This document shows, one piece after another, positions 25,650-33,788 of a stretch of DNA of 64,000 nucleotides. A program made the translations under genes and the position numbers. The first letter of the stretch is position 1. Each line of letters starts with the position of its first letter. Source of the DNA: JAQBQB01 sp963757185 (GTDB taxonomy: Bacteria; Gemmatimonadota; Gemmatimonadetes; Gemmatimonadales; Gemmatimonadaceae); assembly GCA_963757185.1 (NCBI GenBank), contig CAVWQI010000009.1, positions 434,001-498,000 of the forward strand, given 5' to 3'. The notes under the pieces were generated by a model. It searched no databases. It was given only the letters and a program-made list of their open reading frames with translations, and was not told the origin of the DNA.

Positions 25650-26230
25650 AGCGCCGCGACGCGATCGAAGCCGTCTATGGGGAGCTAGATCGATGTGTGG
25701 TCGTGACGATCATGGGCGCGGTGGCGGCCGAGCTACAGTCGATCGGACACAAGCCGAATTTCTTCTACCTGCAGCACGCGATGGGCCTGGCGTCGTCGAT
25801 GGGATTGGGGATCGCGTTGAGCCGCCCCGAACTGACGGTGGTCGTGTTCGACGGCGATGGATCGGTTCTCATGAACCTCGGCGGACTCACGACGCTCGCC
25901 CGTTACCGTCCGAAGAACTTGATCCATGTCGTGTTCGACAACGAGAGCTTGCTGTCGGTCGGCGGCTTTCCGACGGCGACGTCCACGGGCAGCGACATCG
26001 CCGCGATGGCCGCGGCAGCCGGCGTCCCGCGAACGATGACCGTCACGGCGGTCGACGAATTCAAGAGAGAGTTTGCCGAAGCGCTCGCTGCGCACGACCT
26101 GACGACGCTCGTCGCCAAGGTCGAAGCGGTGGGACCTTCCGCGTACGTGACGGATCTCGCATTGCTCGAGAATCGATACCAGTTTCAGCGCCACCTTCGC
26201 AGCCTTCAGACTTCACAACGGTCGAGCTGA
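25646..26230 (+). CDS. TPP-dependent decarboxylase beta subunit (PP domain)
   Basis: 194 residues from ATG 25646 in an ATGA overlap. The TPP/Mg motif is complete: GDGS at 70-73 and Asn99 in 'VVFDNE', with spacing as in GDG-x(24-27)-N. 'FYLQHAMGLASSMGLGIAL' is the cofactor-facing helix. Lengths of this and the alpha gene match the ComD/ComE two-subunit layout of coenzyme M biosynthesis, though the pathway is not present here. It is followed two bases later by the cyclase gene. Confidence 0.88.
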   Translation: MKRRDAIEAVYGELDRCVVVTIMGAVAAELQSIGHKPNFFYLQHAMGLASSMGLGIALSRPELTVVVFDGDGSVLMNLGGLTTLARYRPKNLIHVVFDNESLLSVGGFPTATSTGSDIAAMAAAAGVPRTMTVTAVDEFKREFAEALAAHDLTTLVAKVEAVGPSAYVTDLALLENRYQFQRHLRSLQTSQRSS

Positions 26231-26232
26231 CT

Positions 26233-27024
26233 ATGAGCACAATGACGATGACGGTTCTCACTCAACTGGTGGACGAGCTCAACGCGGGCAAGCTCAAAGT
26301 CGTCGACCTGACGCAGCCGCTCGGCCCGGAGACGCCGGTCATCGGCCTGCCGCCGATGTTCGGTCAATCGCCGGGGCTGACGATGGACGTGATCTCGCAT
26401 TTCGACGACCAGGGCCCGGCGTGGTACTGGAACGTGTTGCATCTCGGCGAACACACCGGCACGCACTTCGACGCTCCGGTGCACTGGATCACGGGGAAGG
26501 ATCTGCCGGACAACCGCTGCGACACGATTCCCGCGCGCCGCTTTGTCGGTCCGGCGTGCGTGATGGACGTGTCGAAAGAAGTGGCCAAGGACGAAGACTT
26601 CATCCTGATGCCCGACCACGTCACGGCGTGGGAGAAGGAGAACGGGCACATTCCGAAGGACTCCTGGTTCTTGCTTCGCACGGACTGGAGCAAGCGGTCC
26701 GATCCGAAGTCGTTTCTCAACGTCAAGGCCGACGGCCCGCACAGCCCGGGATTTCACAAGACCACGTCGGAACTGCTGGCCAAGGACCGCGGCGTGCTTG
26801 GCGTCGGAGTCGAAACGGTGGGAACGGACGCCGGGCAGGCCGGTACGTTCGATCCGCCATTCCCGAACCACGCGACGATGCACGGCGCCGGGAAATTCGG
26901 ACTGGCGAGCCTCCGCAACCTCGATCAGCTTCCAGCGACTGGTGCCATCGTGATCGCCGCGCCGCTCAAGATCGTGAACGGCAGCGGGAGTCCCCTCCGC
27001 GTGATCGCGATCGCGCCCGCCTGA
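26233..27024 (+). CDS. Cyclase / kynurenine-formamidase-like metal hydrolase
   Basis: 263 residues from ATG 26233. The Cyclase-family metal motif HTGTHFDAPVH spans 74-84 (His74, His78, Asp80, His84). 'VDLTQPLGPETPV' opens the fold and 'LRTDWSKR', 'GVGVETVGTDAG' and 'FPNHATMHGAG' complete it. The family hydrolyses N-formylkynurenine, isatin or related amides/lactones. Position directly after the split TPP decarboxylase implies the two act on successive intermediates, or that the TPP enzyme acts on the ring-opened product; inference only. Confidence 0.85.
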   Translation: MSTMTMTVLTQLVDELNAGKLKVVDLTQPLGPETPVIGLPPMFGQSPGLTMDVISHFDDQGPAWYWNVLHLGEHTGTHFDAPVHWITGKDLPDNRCDTIPARRFVGPACVMDVSKEVAKDEDFILMPDHVTAWEKENGHIPKDSWFLLRTDWSKRSDPKSFLNVKADGPHSPGFHKTTSELLAKDRGVLGVGVETVGTDAGQAGTFDPPFPNHATMHGAGKFGLASLRNLDQLPATGAIVIAAPLKIVNGSGSPLRVIAIAPA

Positions 27025-27066
27025 GCTCACTATCGTTTACAGCACTCGTCGCCGGGAGAACACTTC

Positions 27067-27603
27067 ATGTTGTCGTTGACGCGCGCCGCCGCGGTGGCGG
27101 GAACGTTCGCTGCGATCGCTATCGCCGGAGGCGCGACGGAGGCTCTCGCTCAGCGGGTGCAGATGGCCCCGACCGGGCAGCCGGTTGCGGGAATCTCGTG
27201 CGACGCCATGGAAGGACAGCGAATTCACATCCATCAGCATCTCCTGATTCTGGACCACGGCCATTCGGTTCCGGTCCCCTATGACGTCGGCCGGCCGGCG
27301 GGCAATCAATGCCTCTACTGGCTGCACACGCACACGCCGGACGGCGTGATTCATATTGAATCGCCGGCGAACCGTACGTTCACACTCGGCGACTTCTTCG
27401 CGATTTGGGGGCAGCCGTTGAGCACGACGCGCGCGGCGACCGCGTTCGCGAAGGAAGGCTCGAAGCTCAAGGTATGGGTAGACGGGAAGCCCTATGCCGG
27501 CGATCCCGCGAAGATTCCGCTCGTCGCGCACGCCGACATCGTGATCGAAGCCGGACCGCCCTTCCCGACGCCGCCCAAGTTCACCGACTGGCAAAGCCGG
27601 TAG
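27067..27603 (+). CDS. Exported His-rich protein of unknown function
   Basis: 178 residues. Signal peptide ends at about 29 (ATEALAQ). The mature part has a striking histidine cluster: 'RIHIHQHLLILDHGH' and 'LHTHTPDGVIHIESP', with two Cys (in GISCDAM and NQCLYW), consistent with a metal site. 'TRTFTLGDFFAIWGQPL' type sequence follows (NRTFTLGDFFAIWG). I do not recognise a named domain. It is 42 bp after the cyclase gene on the same strand and could be part of that transcript. Confidence 0.65.
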   Translation: MLSLTRAAAVAGTFAAIAIAGGATEALAQRVQMAPTGQPVAGISCDAMEGQRIHIHQHLLILDHGHSVPVPYDVGRPAGNQCLYWLHTHTPDGVIHIESPANRTFTLGDFFAIWGQPLSTTRAATAFAKEGSKLKVWVDGKPYAGDPAKIPLVAHADIVIEAGPPFPTPPKFTDWQSR

Positions 27604-27606
27604 CAA

Positions 27607-27995
27607 TCAGGCGAGCGCTCTGTCCGCGGCCAGCACGGATCGCAGCAGGGCGTTCGCGCCGTTGGCGATGTCCGGCGGCCGCGAGAATTCCTTGGCCGCG
27701 TGGCTGATGCCGCCGATGCTCGGAATGAAGATCATACCGATCGGCCCGATCACCGCCATCGCCTGAGCGTCGTGCCCGGCACCGCTGGGCGTCGTCGAGT
27801 CGAGAGCTTGAGAGACGCGGCCGCGCCGGTGATGATCTTGCGAATGCGCGGGTCGGTCGGCGCGGAGACGTTCAGGAGCAGCTCGGAATGCGCGAACGTC
27901 GTTCCGTTCTGCTTGCCGATCGCGTCGGCTTCCTCGCGGATCATCGCGTACATCGAGTCGATCTTGGCGATGGCGTTGAAATCGCGTCGGTTCAT
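27607..27995 (-). pseudogene. Truncated, frameshifted M20-type amidohydrolase remnant
   Basis: Only the C-terminal third of an M20/allantoate-amidohydrolase-like enzyme remains, in two frames. The first (27995 to about 27800) reads 'RDFNAIAKIDSMYAMIREEA...TGAAASLKL'. The second (about 27800 to 27607) continues 'STTPSGAGHDAQAMA', 'PIGMIFIPSIGGISHAAKEF' and ends 'LLRSVLAADRALA'. The junction lies in CTCGACTCGACG, a slip-prone direct repeat, equal to a one-base loss. The metal-binding catalytic half is absent upstream, where a palindromic AT-richer segment is found instead. Confidence 0.85.
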
Positions 27996-28095
27996 AAGGG
28001 GCGGAACTTGGCGAGCGCTGGCGTTGGCGGGAAGAAGGCCGTGGCTCCGCTTGGCGGGAAAGTACTCCTGTCGGTGCGAGCATCAACGATTGGGA

Positions 28096-28187
28096 CGCGG
28101 AAACAAACGGAGCACAAACTGAAACAAACGGAGAAACACAAATTTGCTGGTTCCGTTTCTTTCCGTTTTCTGCCGTTTGTTTCCGTG
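28096..28187. repeat. Imperfect 37-bp inverted repeat, AT-richer than surroundings
   Basis: Left arm 28096-28133 (CGCGGAAACAAACGG start) and right arm 28151-28187 (ending CCGTTTGTTTCCGTG) are mostly complementary; the outer 12 bases GGAAACAAACGG pair exactly. Each arm also repeats the AAACAAACGG unit internally. The rest of the gap 27996-28342 holds no gene; the start of the next gene is not marked by a clear ribosome site. Confidence 0.75.
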
Positions 28188-28342
28188 TATCAATTGTTAT
28201 GGCCCGAACGGGAGCAAGGAACTACCACCGCTGAGGGACCCCGCCAAACCACTGAAGGCCGGTTGTCCGAGATTCGTCATGAAACTGGCCGGACCGGCGT
28301 GGGTATGCGCATGATGATGAGAATGACCAACCCGAACTCACC

Positions 28343-29182
28343 TTGCTGAAACAGAGTCGCCAGTCGTTGACGCCCGAACTCACTCCAGAGCATGGCGCGA
28401 GATGGGTCGCGCGCGAGCCGTACTACCTCGCATCGGGAGACGAGATCGACGTCTTCGCCAAGTGCCACGCGCGCGGCCTCCCGGTGATGCTCAAGGGCCC
28501 GACCGGATGCGGCAAGACCCGCTTCATCGAGCACATGGCGTGGAAGCTCGGACGACCGCTCGTGACGATCGCGTGCCATGACGATCTCTCGGCCAGCGAT
28601 CTCACCGGTCGCTTCCTGATCAAGGGCGACGAGACGGTGTGGATCGACGGGCCGCTCACCACGGCGGCGCGGCTCGGCGCGATCTGCTATCTCGACGAAG
28701 TCGTCGAGGCGCGGCAGGACACCGTCGTCGTGATCCATCCGCTCACCGATGACCGGCGACTCCTGCCGATCGAGAAGACCGGCGACGTCGTCGAAGCCGC
28801 GGCGGGGTTTCAGCTCGTCATCTCGTACAACCCCGGGTATCAGCACGCCATCAAAGATCTCAAACCGAGCACGAGGCAGCGTTTCGTCACGCTCGACTTC
28901 GACTTCCCGTCGGCCGCGGCGGAGGCGGAGATCGTCGCGCACGAGAGCGGCGTGAAACGGGGCACGGCGCAAGCGCTCGTCGAGCTGGCGCACAAGGTCC
29001 GCCGATTGAAGGATCAGGGCCTCGCCGAAGGACCCGGAACCCGATTGTTGGTTTCGGCGGCAAAGCTGATCTCCGACGGCGTGTCGCCGCAGGATGCGTG
29101 TCAGGCGGCGTTCGTCGGGCCGCTAACGGACGACCCCGATCTCGTGAGCGCCATCACCGACCTCGTCGCCGCGCTGTTGTAG
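28343..29182 (+). CDS. MoxR-type AAA+ ATPase of the CbbQ/NorQ group
   Basis: 279 residues from TTG 28343; the frame stays open upstream without a good ribosome site, so the start is uncertain. 'LASGDEIDVFAKCHARGLPVMLKGPTGCGKT' holds Walker A (52-59). Then 'CHDDLSASDLTGRFLIKGDETVWIDGPL', Walker B 'AICYLDEV', 'SYNPGYQHAIKDLKPSTRQRFVTLDFDFP' (sensor 1 and Arg finger). These match CbbQ/NorQ/GvpN, which remodel metalloenzymes together with a VWA partner. The partner is the next gene (TAGTG overlap). No RuBisCO or nitric-oxide reductase gene is in the window. Confidence 0.92.
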   Translation: MLKQSRQSLTPELTPEHGARWVAREPYYLASGDEIDVFAKCHARGLPVMLKGPTGCGKTRFIEHMAWKLGRPLVTIACHDDLSASDLTGRFLIKGDETVWIDGPLTTAARLGAICYLDEVVEARQDTVVVIHPLTDDRRLLPIEKTGDVVEAAAGFQLVISYNPGYQHAIKDLKPSTRQRFVTLDFDFPSAAAEAEIVAHESGVKRGTAQALVELAHKVRRLKDQGLAEGPGTRLLVSAAKLISDGVSPQDACQAAFVGPLTDDPDLVSAITDLVAALL

Positions 29183-31167
29183 TGACGCGAAGCATCTCGC
29201 GCACGAGACGGATCGCCCGCAAGGCGGAGCACTTGGCGCGACAAGTCCGCGATCGAGCCGGCGCGCGCTTTCGCAAACCGAAGCCGACCGTAACGCTGGA
29301 AGCGGTGCAGCGACGGCTCGAGCTGGTCGTCGCCGCGCTGTACGGACGGCCGATCGCGTTGACGGTGACCGAGCGCGCGCCGAACGGTTGGATCGACAAG
29401 GTGGCCCGATTCCTCGGCACTCAGGCAGACGCGCGTCGGATGACGCCATCGGTCGACGGCGAAACGATACGCCTGCCCGAGTCGCTCGACGCGCCGAACG
29501 GCATGGCGTCGGCCGTCTCGCGCTACCGCATCCTCGCCATCGAGCAGGCCGAGCGAATCGTGCGCGGCACGCCGACTCATCTGCCGACCGCCGACCCGCT
29601 CGAGCGCGATCTCTATCTACTGCGCGAAGGAATGGCGATCGACGCCGAATTGATGCGGCGGCACCCGGGGTTCGTGACGGCGCTGAGCGCCGAGCGAGAA
29701 TCGGCCCTCGAGCGGCGTCCGATGCTCTCGTCGCTCAGCGTGCAGGAGCGCGACGTCGAACTGCTCCTGCGCGACGCACTGCGCGGCGACAATGACGATG
29801 CGCCTGGCGAAGCCGCTTTCGGCGAGGCGCGCGCGACTCCCGTTGAATCACTGGCATGGGCACGAGAGGCGGCATCCCGCATTCGCCGCCTCGGCGGACG
29901 CTATCGCGGGCTGCCGCCGACGTTGCACTGGGGCACCGTCGCAGGCGCGGAGGTCATTCGCGAATCGGACAATCCGTTCGACCAGGCGCCTCAACATCTG
30001 CCGATCGCCGGATCCGACGCGGCACCCAATCGCCGCTCGGCGGCGATCGACCAGGCTGAGGAACGCAAGTCGAACGACGAAGGCGATTCGCAGGGAAAGG
30101 CGTTCGACCCGAGCGCGCCGCCCGAAGACAAATTGAGGGACGATTCGTCCACGTTCGACCCATACGCGAGGCCGGATCCGAATCGCCGCGCGCTTCAGGG
30201 CACGAATGCGTTCGAGCGCAGGCGGGATCATCTCCCGACGATCGAGGCGGACGAGCTCGCGCTGCTTCCGCCGGTCGTCGCCGCGCATGACGAATGGGAC
30301 GCCGAGGCCGGCCGCTACGAGAGGCGGGTCGCGCTCGTGCGGCTGCAAGATCCCGTCTACGGAGACCCGGTGTGGGCCGCTGACGTGGTGCAGCGACACC
30401 GCGCGCTCGTGCACACGATTCGGCATCACTTCGAGCGTCTTCGCGCGCGACGCATGCTGCTCAACCGCCAACTCGCCGGCGACGAGCTCGACATCGCCGC
30501 ATGGGTCGACGCCGTCGTGGCTCGCCACACCGGCGACGCCCCCGACGACCGACTTTATCGTGAGGCGCGTCCGGCGCGCCGTGGGCTGGCGATCTCGCTC
30601 CTTGTGGACGTGAGCGGGTCGACGGAGACGCGCGTTGGCGACGGACTGAGAATCGTCGATCTGGAGAAGATCGCGCTGCTGCTGGCGAGCGAGGCGCTCG
30701 ACGCGCTTGGCGACTCGTTCGCGGTGCACACGTTTGCCGGGAAGTCCGCCGCCGACGTTCGCGTTTCGCGCATCAAGGATTTCACGGAGCACAACGGCGA
30801 TCGCATTCGCCGGAGGATCGCGGGCATCGAGCCCGGCGGCTTCACGCGACTCGGCGCCGCGGTGCGCTTCGCGTCGCGGCACCTCGCGCGTCGCTCGGCC
30901 GGACATCGTCTTCTCTTGATTCTCTCCGACGGACGCCCCAACGACGTCGATCGCTATCAGGGTCCGCACGGCGTCGAGGACGCGCGGCAGGCGATCTTCG
31001 AAGCGCGGGCGTCGGGAATCTTTCCGTTTTGCCTCACGGTCGACGCGGACGCCTCCGAGTACTTGCCGAGGATCTTTGGGCGGGCGGGTCATCGCATGGT
31101 GCAGCGGCCTTCGCAGCTTCCGTCGGCGCTGCTGGCGGTGGTGAGTGCGCTAGTGCGGCGCCGTTAG
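29182..31167 (+). CDS. VWA-domain partner of the MoxR ATPase (CbbO/NorD-like)
   Basis: 661 residues from GTG 29182, inside the stop of the ATPase gene. The N-terminal half is helical and charged ('RRLELVVAALYGRPIAL', 'LLRDALRGDNDD'). A low-complexity acidic/basic linker follows (about 300-350). The C-terminal VWA domain has the MIDAS DVSGS at 476-480, a Thr in 'GGFTRLGAAVRFA' and the Asp of 'LILSDGRPNDVDRYQG'. In CbbQO and NorQD pairs this subunit docks the AAA+ ring on its client enzyme. The client is not encoded nearby; the TPP/cyclase cassette upstream is one candidate. Confidence 0.9.
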   Translation: MTRSISRTRRIARKAEHLARQVRDRAGARFRKPKPTVTLEAVQRRLELVVAALYGRPIALTVTERAPNGWIDKVARFLGTQADARRMTPSVDGETIRLPESLDAPNGMASAVSRYRILAIEQAERIVRGTPTHLPTADPLERDLYLLREGMAIDAELMRRHPGFVTALSAERESALERRPMLSSLSVQERDVELLLRDALRGDNDDAPGEAAFGEARATPVESLAWAREAASRIRRLGGRYRGLPPTLHWGTVAGAEVIRESDNPFDQAPQHLPIAGSDAAPNRRSAAIDQAEERKSNDEGDSQGKAFDPSAPPEDKLRDDSSTFDPYARPDPNRRALQGTNAFERRRDHLPTIEADELALLPPVVAAHDEWDAEAGRYERRVALVRLQDPVYGDPVWAADVVQRHRALVHTIRHHFERLRARRMLLNRQLAGDELDIAAWVDAVVARHTGDAPDDRLYREARPARRGLAISLLVDVSGSTETRVGDGLRIVDLEKIALLLASEALDALGDSFAVHTFAGKSAADVRVSRIKDFTEHNGDRIRRRIAGIEPGGFTRLGAAVRFASRHLARRSAGHRLLLILSDGRPNDVDRYQGPHGVEDARQAIFEARASGIFPFCLTVDADASEYLPRIFGRAGHRMVQRPSQLPSALLAVVSALVRRR

Positions 31168-31317
31168 CAAGCGGTCGCGGGAGGCGGCCGTGGAATCCAT
31201 TCTGAATTCCGCAAGGACCCAAAGGCCCATCGCGCCCGCGCCCGGCGAGGGGCATTCTGATCGGGTCGGAACGCCGGCCAACGGGTGCGGCCAAGGAAGC
31301 CGGACAGGTCAATCGCG

Positions 31318-31323
31318 AGGAGG
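31318..31323 (+). promoter_or_regulatory. Shine-Dalgarno AGGAGG of the sensor kinase gene
   Basis: A consensus AGGAGG lies 8 bases before ATG 31332 and settles that start. The preceding gap (31168-31317) shows no other clear feature. Confidence 0.75.
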
Positions 31324-31331
31324 CGAGCAGG

Positions 31332-33116
31332 ATGATAGCGCCGACGGAAAAACGGTCTCCGCTCAGGGTCTTCCTCGCGACCCTGCTACCGCTCCTCGTC
31401 GTCTTCGTGCTCGAGGAATTTTTTTGGGGCGCATCCGGTAGGTGGTCTCTTCTCTACCCGGCCGTGCTCGCCTGCGCATGGTTCGGCGGCTTCGAAAGCG
31501 GTGTCGCCGCCACAATCGTCTCAGCCGCCGTCATGTGGTGGTTCTTCGTTCCGCCGGAGCACCATCTCGTCAAACCGGCCGGCTCCAAGTATTTCATGGC
31601 GCTCACGTTCCTGCTCGCGGGCAGCGCCATCAGTGCGGTCCTACGTCTCTTGCGTCGCAATGCCGTCGAGCTGGCACGCAATCAGCGCTTGCTGCAGGCG
31701 ATTCTGGACCACTCGCCGGAGGCGATCGTCATCAAGGACCTCGAGGGCCGCTACGTCCTGGTCAACAAGGCATTCGAGGCCCTCAGCGGGATCAGGGCAG
31801 AAGCGGCGCTGCATCGCACGGCCAAAGATATTTTTCCGCGTCTGATCGCCGAGGACTTGGCGGCCAGGGAAAAGATCGTACGAGAGACGCGCGTGCCGAT
31901 GCACTACGAGGAGCCGAACGCGGTCGAGGGCCGCGTTTTCCTGTTGAGTAAGTTCCCGCTGCTCGATGAGTCGAACGCCGTGTTCGGAATCGGCACGATC
32001 CAGACGGATATCACCGAGCGCAAGCGCGACGAAGAGGCGTTGCGAGAGACGATGGGAGATCTGCGCATCGCACAGCACGTCGCGCACGTCGGCAGCTGGC
32101 GCTGGGATTTCCGAACGAACCAAGCCAAGTGGTCCGACGAGCTGTACCAGATCTTTGGAATCAACCCGATGGAGCCGCCATCTCCGCTGGTTTATCTCGG
32201 CGCTAGGCTGCTGACCGCCGAGAGTCTTGCTCGGCTCCGCGACGCCATGGAGAGACTACGCCTCGAGGGCGAGCCCTACGACCTCGAGCTCGAGTTCACC
32301 CGTCTCGACGGAGCGGTGCGCTGGTGCGCTACGCGTGGTGAGCCGGTGCGAGACGCTCAAGGGCAGATCATCGGAATCAACGGCACGGTCGACGACATCA
32401 CGCACATCAAGGAACTGGAGCGTTTGCGCGAGGAGTGGACATCCCTCGTCGCTCACGACCTGCGGCAGCCGCTCAGCGTCCTGACGATGGCCTCCGACTT
32501 CCTTCCGACCCTCCGCAAGGGTACGAGCCAGGAAGAGCGAACCACGTTGCAATCGATTCAGTCGGCGACACAGACCATCGAGCGAATGGTCGATGATCTC
32601 CTCGACATGTCGTTGCTGGAGGCACATCGGTTGAAACTGGACCGAAAGTGGACGGACCTCCACGTGATGGTCCGCGAAACCGCGAAGCAGATGTCATACC
32701 TCGCGAACGCTCGCATCGACGTCCACGAGAGCGGCCAGCCGGTGTCTTGCCTCGTCGATCCGATGCGCATCGGGCAAGTACTCGGGAACCTGATCTCGAA
32801 CGCGGTGAAATACGGCGATCCGAAGACCCCCGTCGACCTATCGGTGGATCGCACCGATGCCGAGGTCAAGATCGCGGTGACCAATCGCGGACCGGGAATC
32901 GCATCCGACGAGATGCCCAGGCTCTTCGAGCGCTTCATGCGATCGAACACGGCGCGGGGCTCGGGCGTGACGGGACTGGGATTGGGACTCTACATCGCGC
33001 GGGGGATCGTCGAGGCACACGGCGGCCGAATATGGGCCGACAGCGCGCCGGGCAAGGCGACGACGTTCTACATCACGTTGCCGGCCGCCGTGGTGAAAGC
33101 CCAAGAAGCGGCATGA
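31332..33116 (+). CDS. Hybrid-free sensor histidine kinase (DUF4118-like TM, two PAS)
   Basis: 594 residues. An N-terminal block of about four helices (residues 12-110, 'WSLLYPAVLACAWFGGFESGVAAT', 'WFFVPPEHHL') resembles the KdpD/DUF4118 membrane domain. PAS 1 (about 118-232, 'AIVIKDLEGRYVLVNKAFEAL') and PAS 2 (about 240-362) each end in an '[DTI]IT[EH]' linker. HisKA has His375 in 'VAHDLRQPLSVL'. HATPase_c shows N box 'GNLISNAVKYG', G1 'GPGIASDEM', G2 'GLGLGLYIARGI'. No receiver domain or response-regulator gene is adjacent, so it is an orphan kinase. Confidence 0.93.
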   Translation: MIAPTEKRSPLRVFLATLLPLLVVFVLEEFFWGASGRWSLLYPAVLACAWFGGFESGVAATIVSAAVMWWFFVPPEHHLVKPAGSKYFMALTFLLAGSAISAVLRLLRRNAVELARNQRLLQAILDHSPEAIVIKDLEGRYVLVNKAFEALSGIRAEAALHRTAKDIFPRLIAEDLAAREKIVRETRVPMHYEEPNAVEGRVFLLSKFPLLDESNAVFGIGTIQTDITERKRDEEALRETMGDLRIAQHVAHVGSWRWDFRTNQAKWSDELYQIFGINPMEPPSPLVYLGARLLTAESLARLRDAMERLRLEGEPYDLELEFTRLDGAVRWCATRGEPVRDAQGQIIGINGTVDDITHIKELERLREEWTSLVAHDLRQPLSVLTMASDFLPTLRKGTSQEERTTLQSIQSATQTIERMVDDLLDMSLLEAHRLKLDRKWTDLHVMVRETAKQMSYLANARIDVHESGQPVSCLVDPMRIGQVLGNLISNAVKYGDPKTPVDLSVDRTDAEVKIAVTNRGPGIASDEMPRLFERFMRSNTARGSGVTGLGLGLYIARGIVEAHGGRIWADSAPGKATTFYITLPAAVVKAQEAA

Positions 33117-33149
33117 CCCACGTGCGCCAGTCGGCACGCGTTGGGCTGA

Positions 33150-33701
33150 CTACTCGTTTCCTCGGCGCGGTTCGAGAAAAACGCACCGCCCGGTGTAGGT
33201 GAACTTCGGGTTTCCGTCCGGATCCAACCCGGTCCCGACGACGTCGAGGGTGCATTGGACTCGCGGGCCAGCGATGTGGTCGAACAGGTACACGCGCCCG
33301 GTTTCGCGCCCCGTCTTCAGGTTGACGTCGAATCGAAAACGATTGTCATGGATCAGCACCGGCGCCGAGCCGGCGATCGTCCCCGAGTAGACTTGGTCGC
33401 CGGTGTTGACGAGCGTGCCTTTCAGCGAATCCACGACGGTCGTGACGTGATAGAGCACGCGCCCCACCAAATCGCCCGCGAGATCGACGATTTCCGTGCT
33501 CTGCTGGGTCGTCCCGTGCGGTTTCCCGCGCACCGAATGAACGACGGCGGTCGCGAGATGGTCGAGCCCACTGCCGGCAACGCTGACGGCGAGTGTATCG
33601 GCCCGGCCGGAAGAGGGGCCGCCGCGACTCTGGGCGAAGGCGCCGGCGGCGTTTACGACCGTCAAGGCGAAAACGGCGATGGGGCCGCGACACGAGATCA
33701 T
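33150..33701 (-). CDS. Exported protein of unknown function
   Basis: 183 residues from ATG 33701, with GGAGG five bases before it on the coding strand; in-frame codons further upstream lack a ribosome site. Signal peptide to about 24 (VVNAAGAFAQS). Conserved-looking motifs: 'DTLAVSVAGSGLDHLATAVVHSV', 'EIVDLAGDLVGRVLYHVTTVVDS', 'GDQVYSGTIAGSAPVLIHDNRFRFDVNLKTGRETGRV' and 'PRVQCTLDVVGTG'. A beta-rich periplasmic or surface protein is likely. It is divergent, by 87 bp, from the HTH-FlgO-TPR regulator, a layout that suggests it may be a target of that regulator. Confidence 0.6.
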   Translation of the reverse strand: MISCRGPIAVFALTVVNAAGAFAQSRGGPSSGRADTLAVSVAGSGLDHLATAVVHSVRGKPHGTTQQSTEIVDLAGDLVGRVLYHVTTVVDSLKGTLVNTGDQVYSGTIAGSAPVLIHDNRFRFDVNLKTGRETGRVYLFDHIAGPRVQCTLDVVGTGLDPDGNPKFTYTGRCVFLEPRRGNE

Positions 33702-33706
33702 GAAGG

Positions 33707-33711
33707 CCTCC
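33707..33711 (-). promoter_or_regulatory. Shine-Dalgarno GGAGG (minus strand) for the 33150-33701 gene
   Basis: CCTCC on the plus strand reads GGAGG on the coding strand, five bases before ATG 33701, and decides that start over the longer frame. Confidence 0.65.
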
Positions 33712-33788
33712 TTGAGAAACCGAACGAGATGTACGTTTCCGGCGAAAGTACGGGCCCGAGCCGGTTCGCAAAGACGACAAAGAAGGCA

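Noticed and set aside
25134..26230. Coenzyme M biosynthesis (comDE)
   Set aside because: Sequence class fits, but no other coenzyme M gene is present and the downstream cyclase is foreign to that pathway.
27888..28349. 153-codon open frame over the palindromic gap
   Set aside because: Translates through the inverted repeat and the M20 remnant antisense; no ribosome site or motif.
28343..31167. Nitric oxide reductase accessory operon (norQD)
   Set aside because: No norB/norC gene within 25 kb on either side, so the specific assignment is not supported; only the MoxR/VWA class is.
33255..33788. Upstream extension of the HTH-FlgO-TPR gene
   Set aside because: It would overlap the divergent exported-protein gene and adds low-complexity sequence only.
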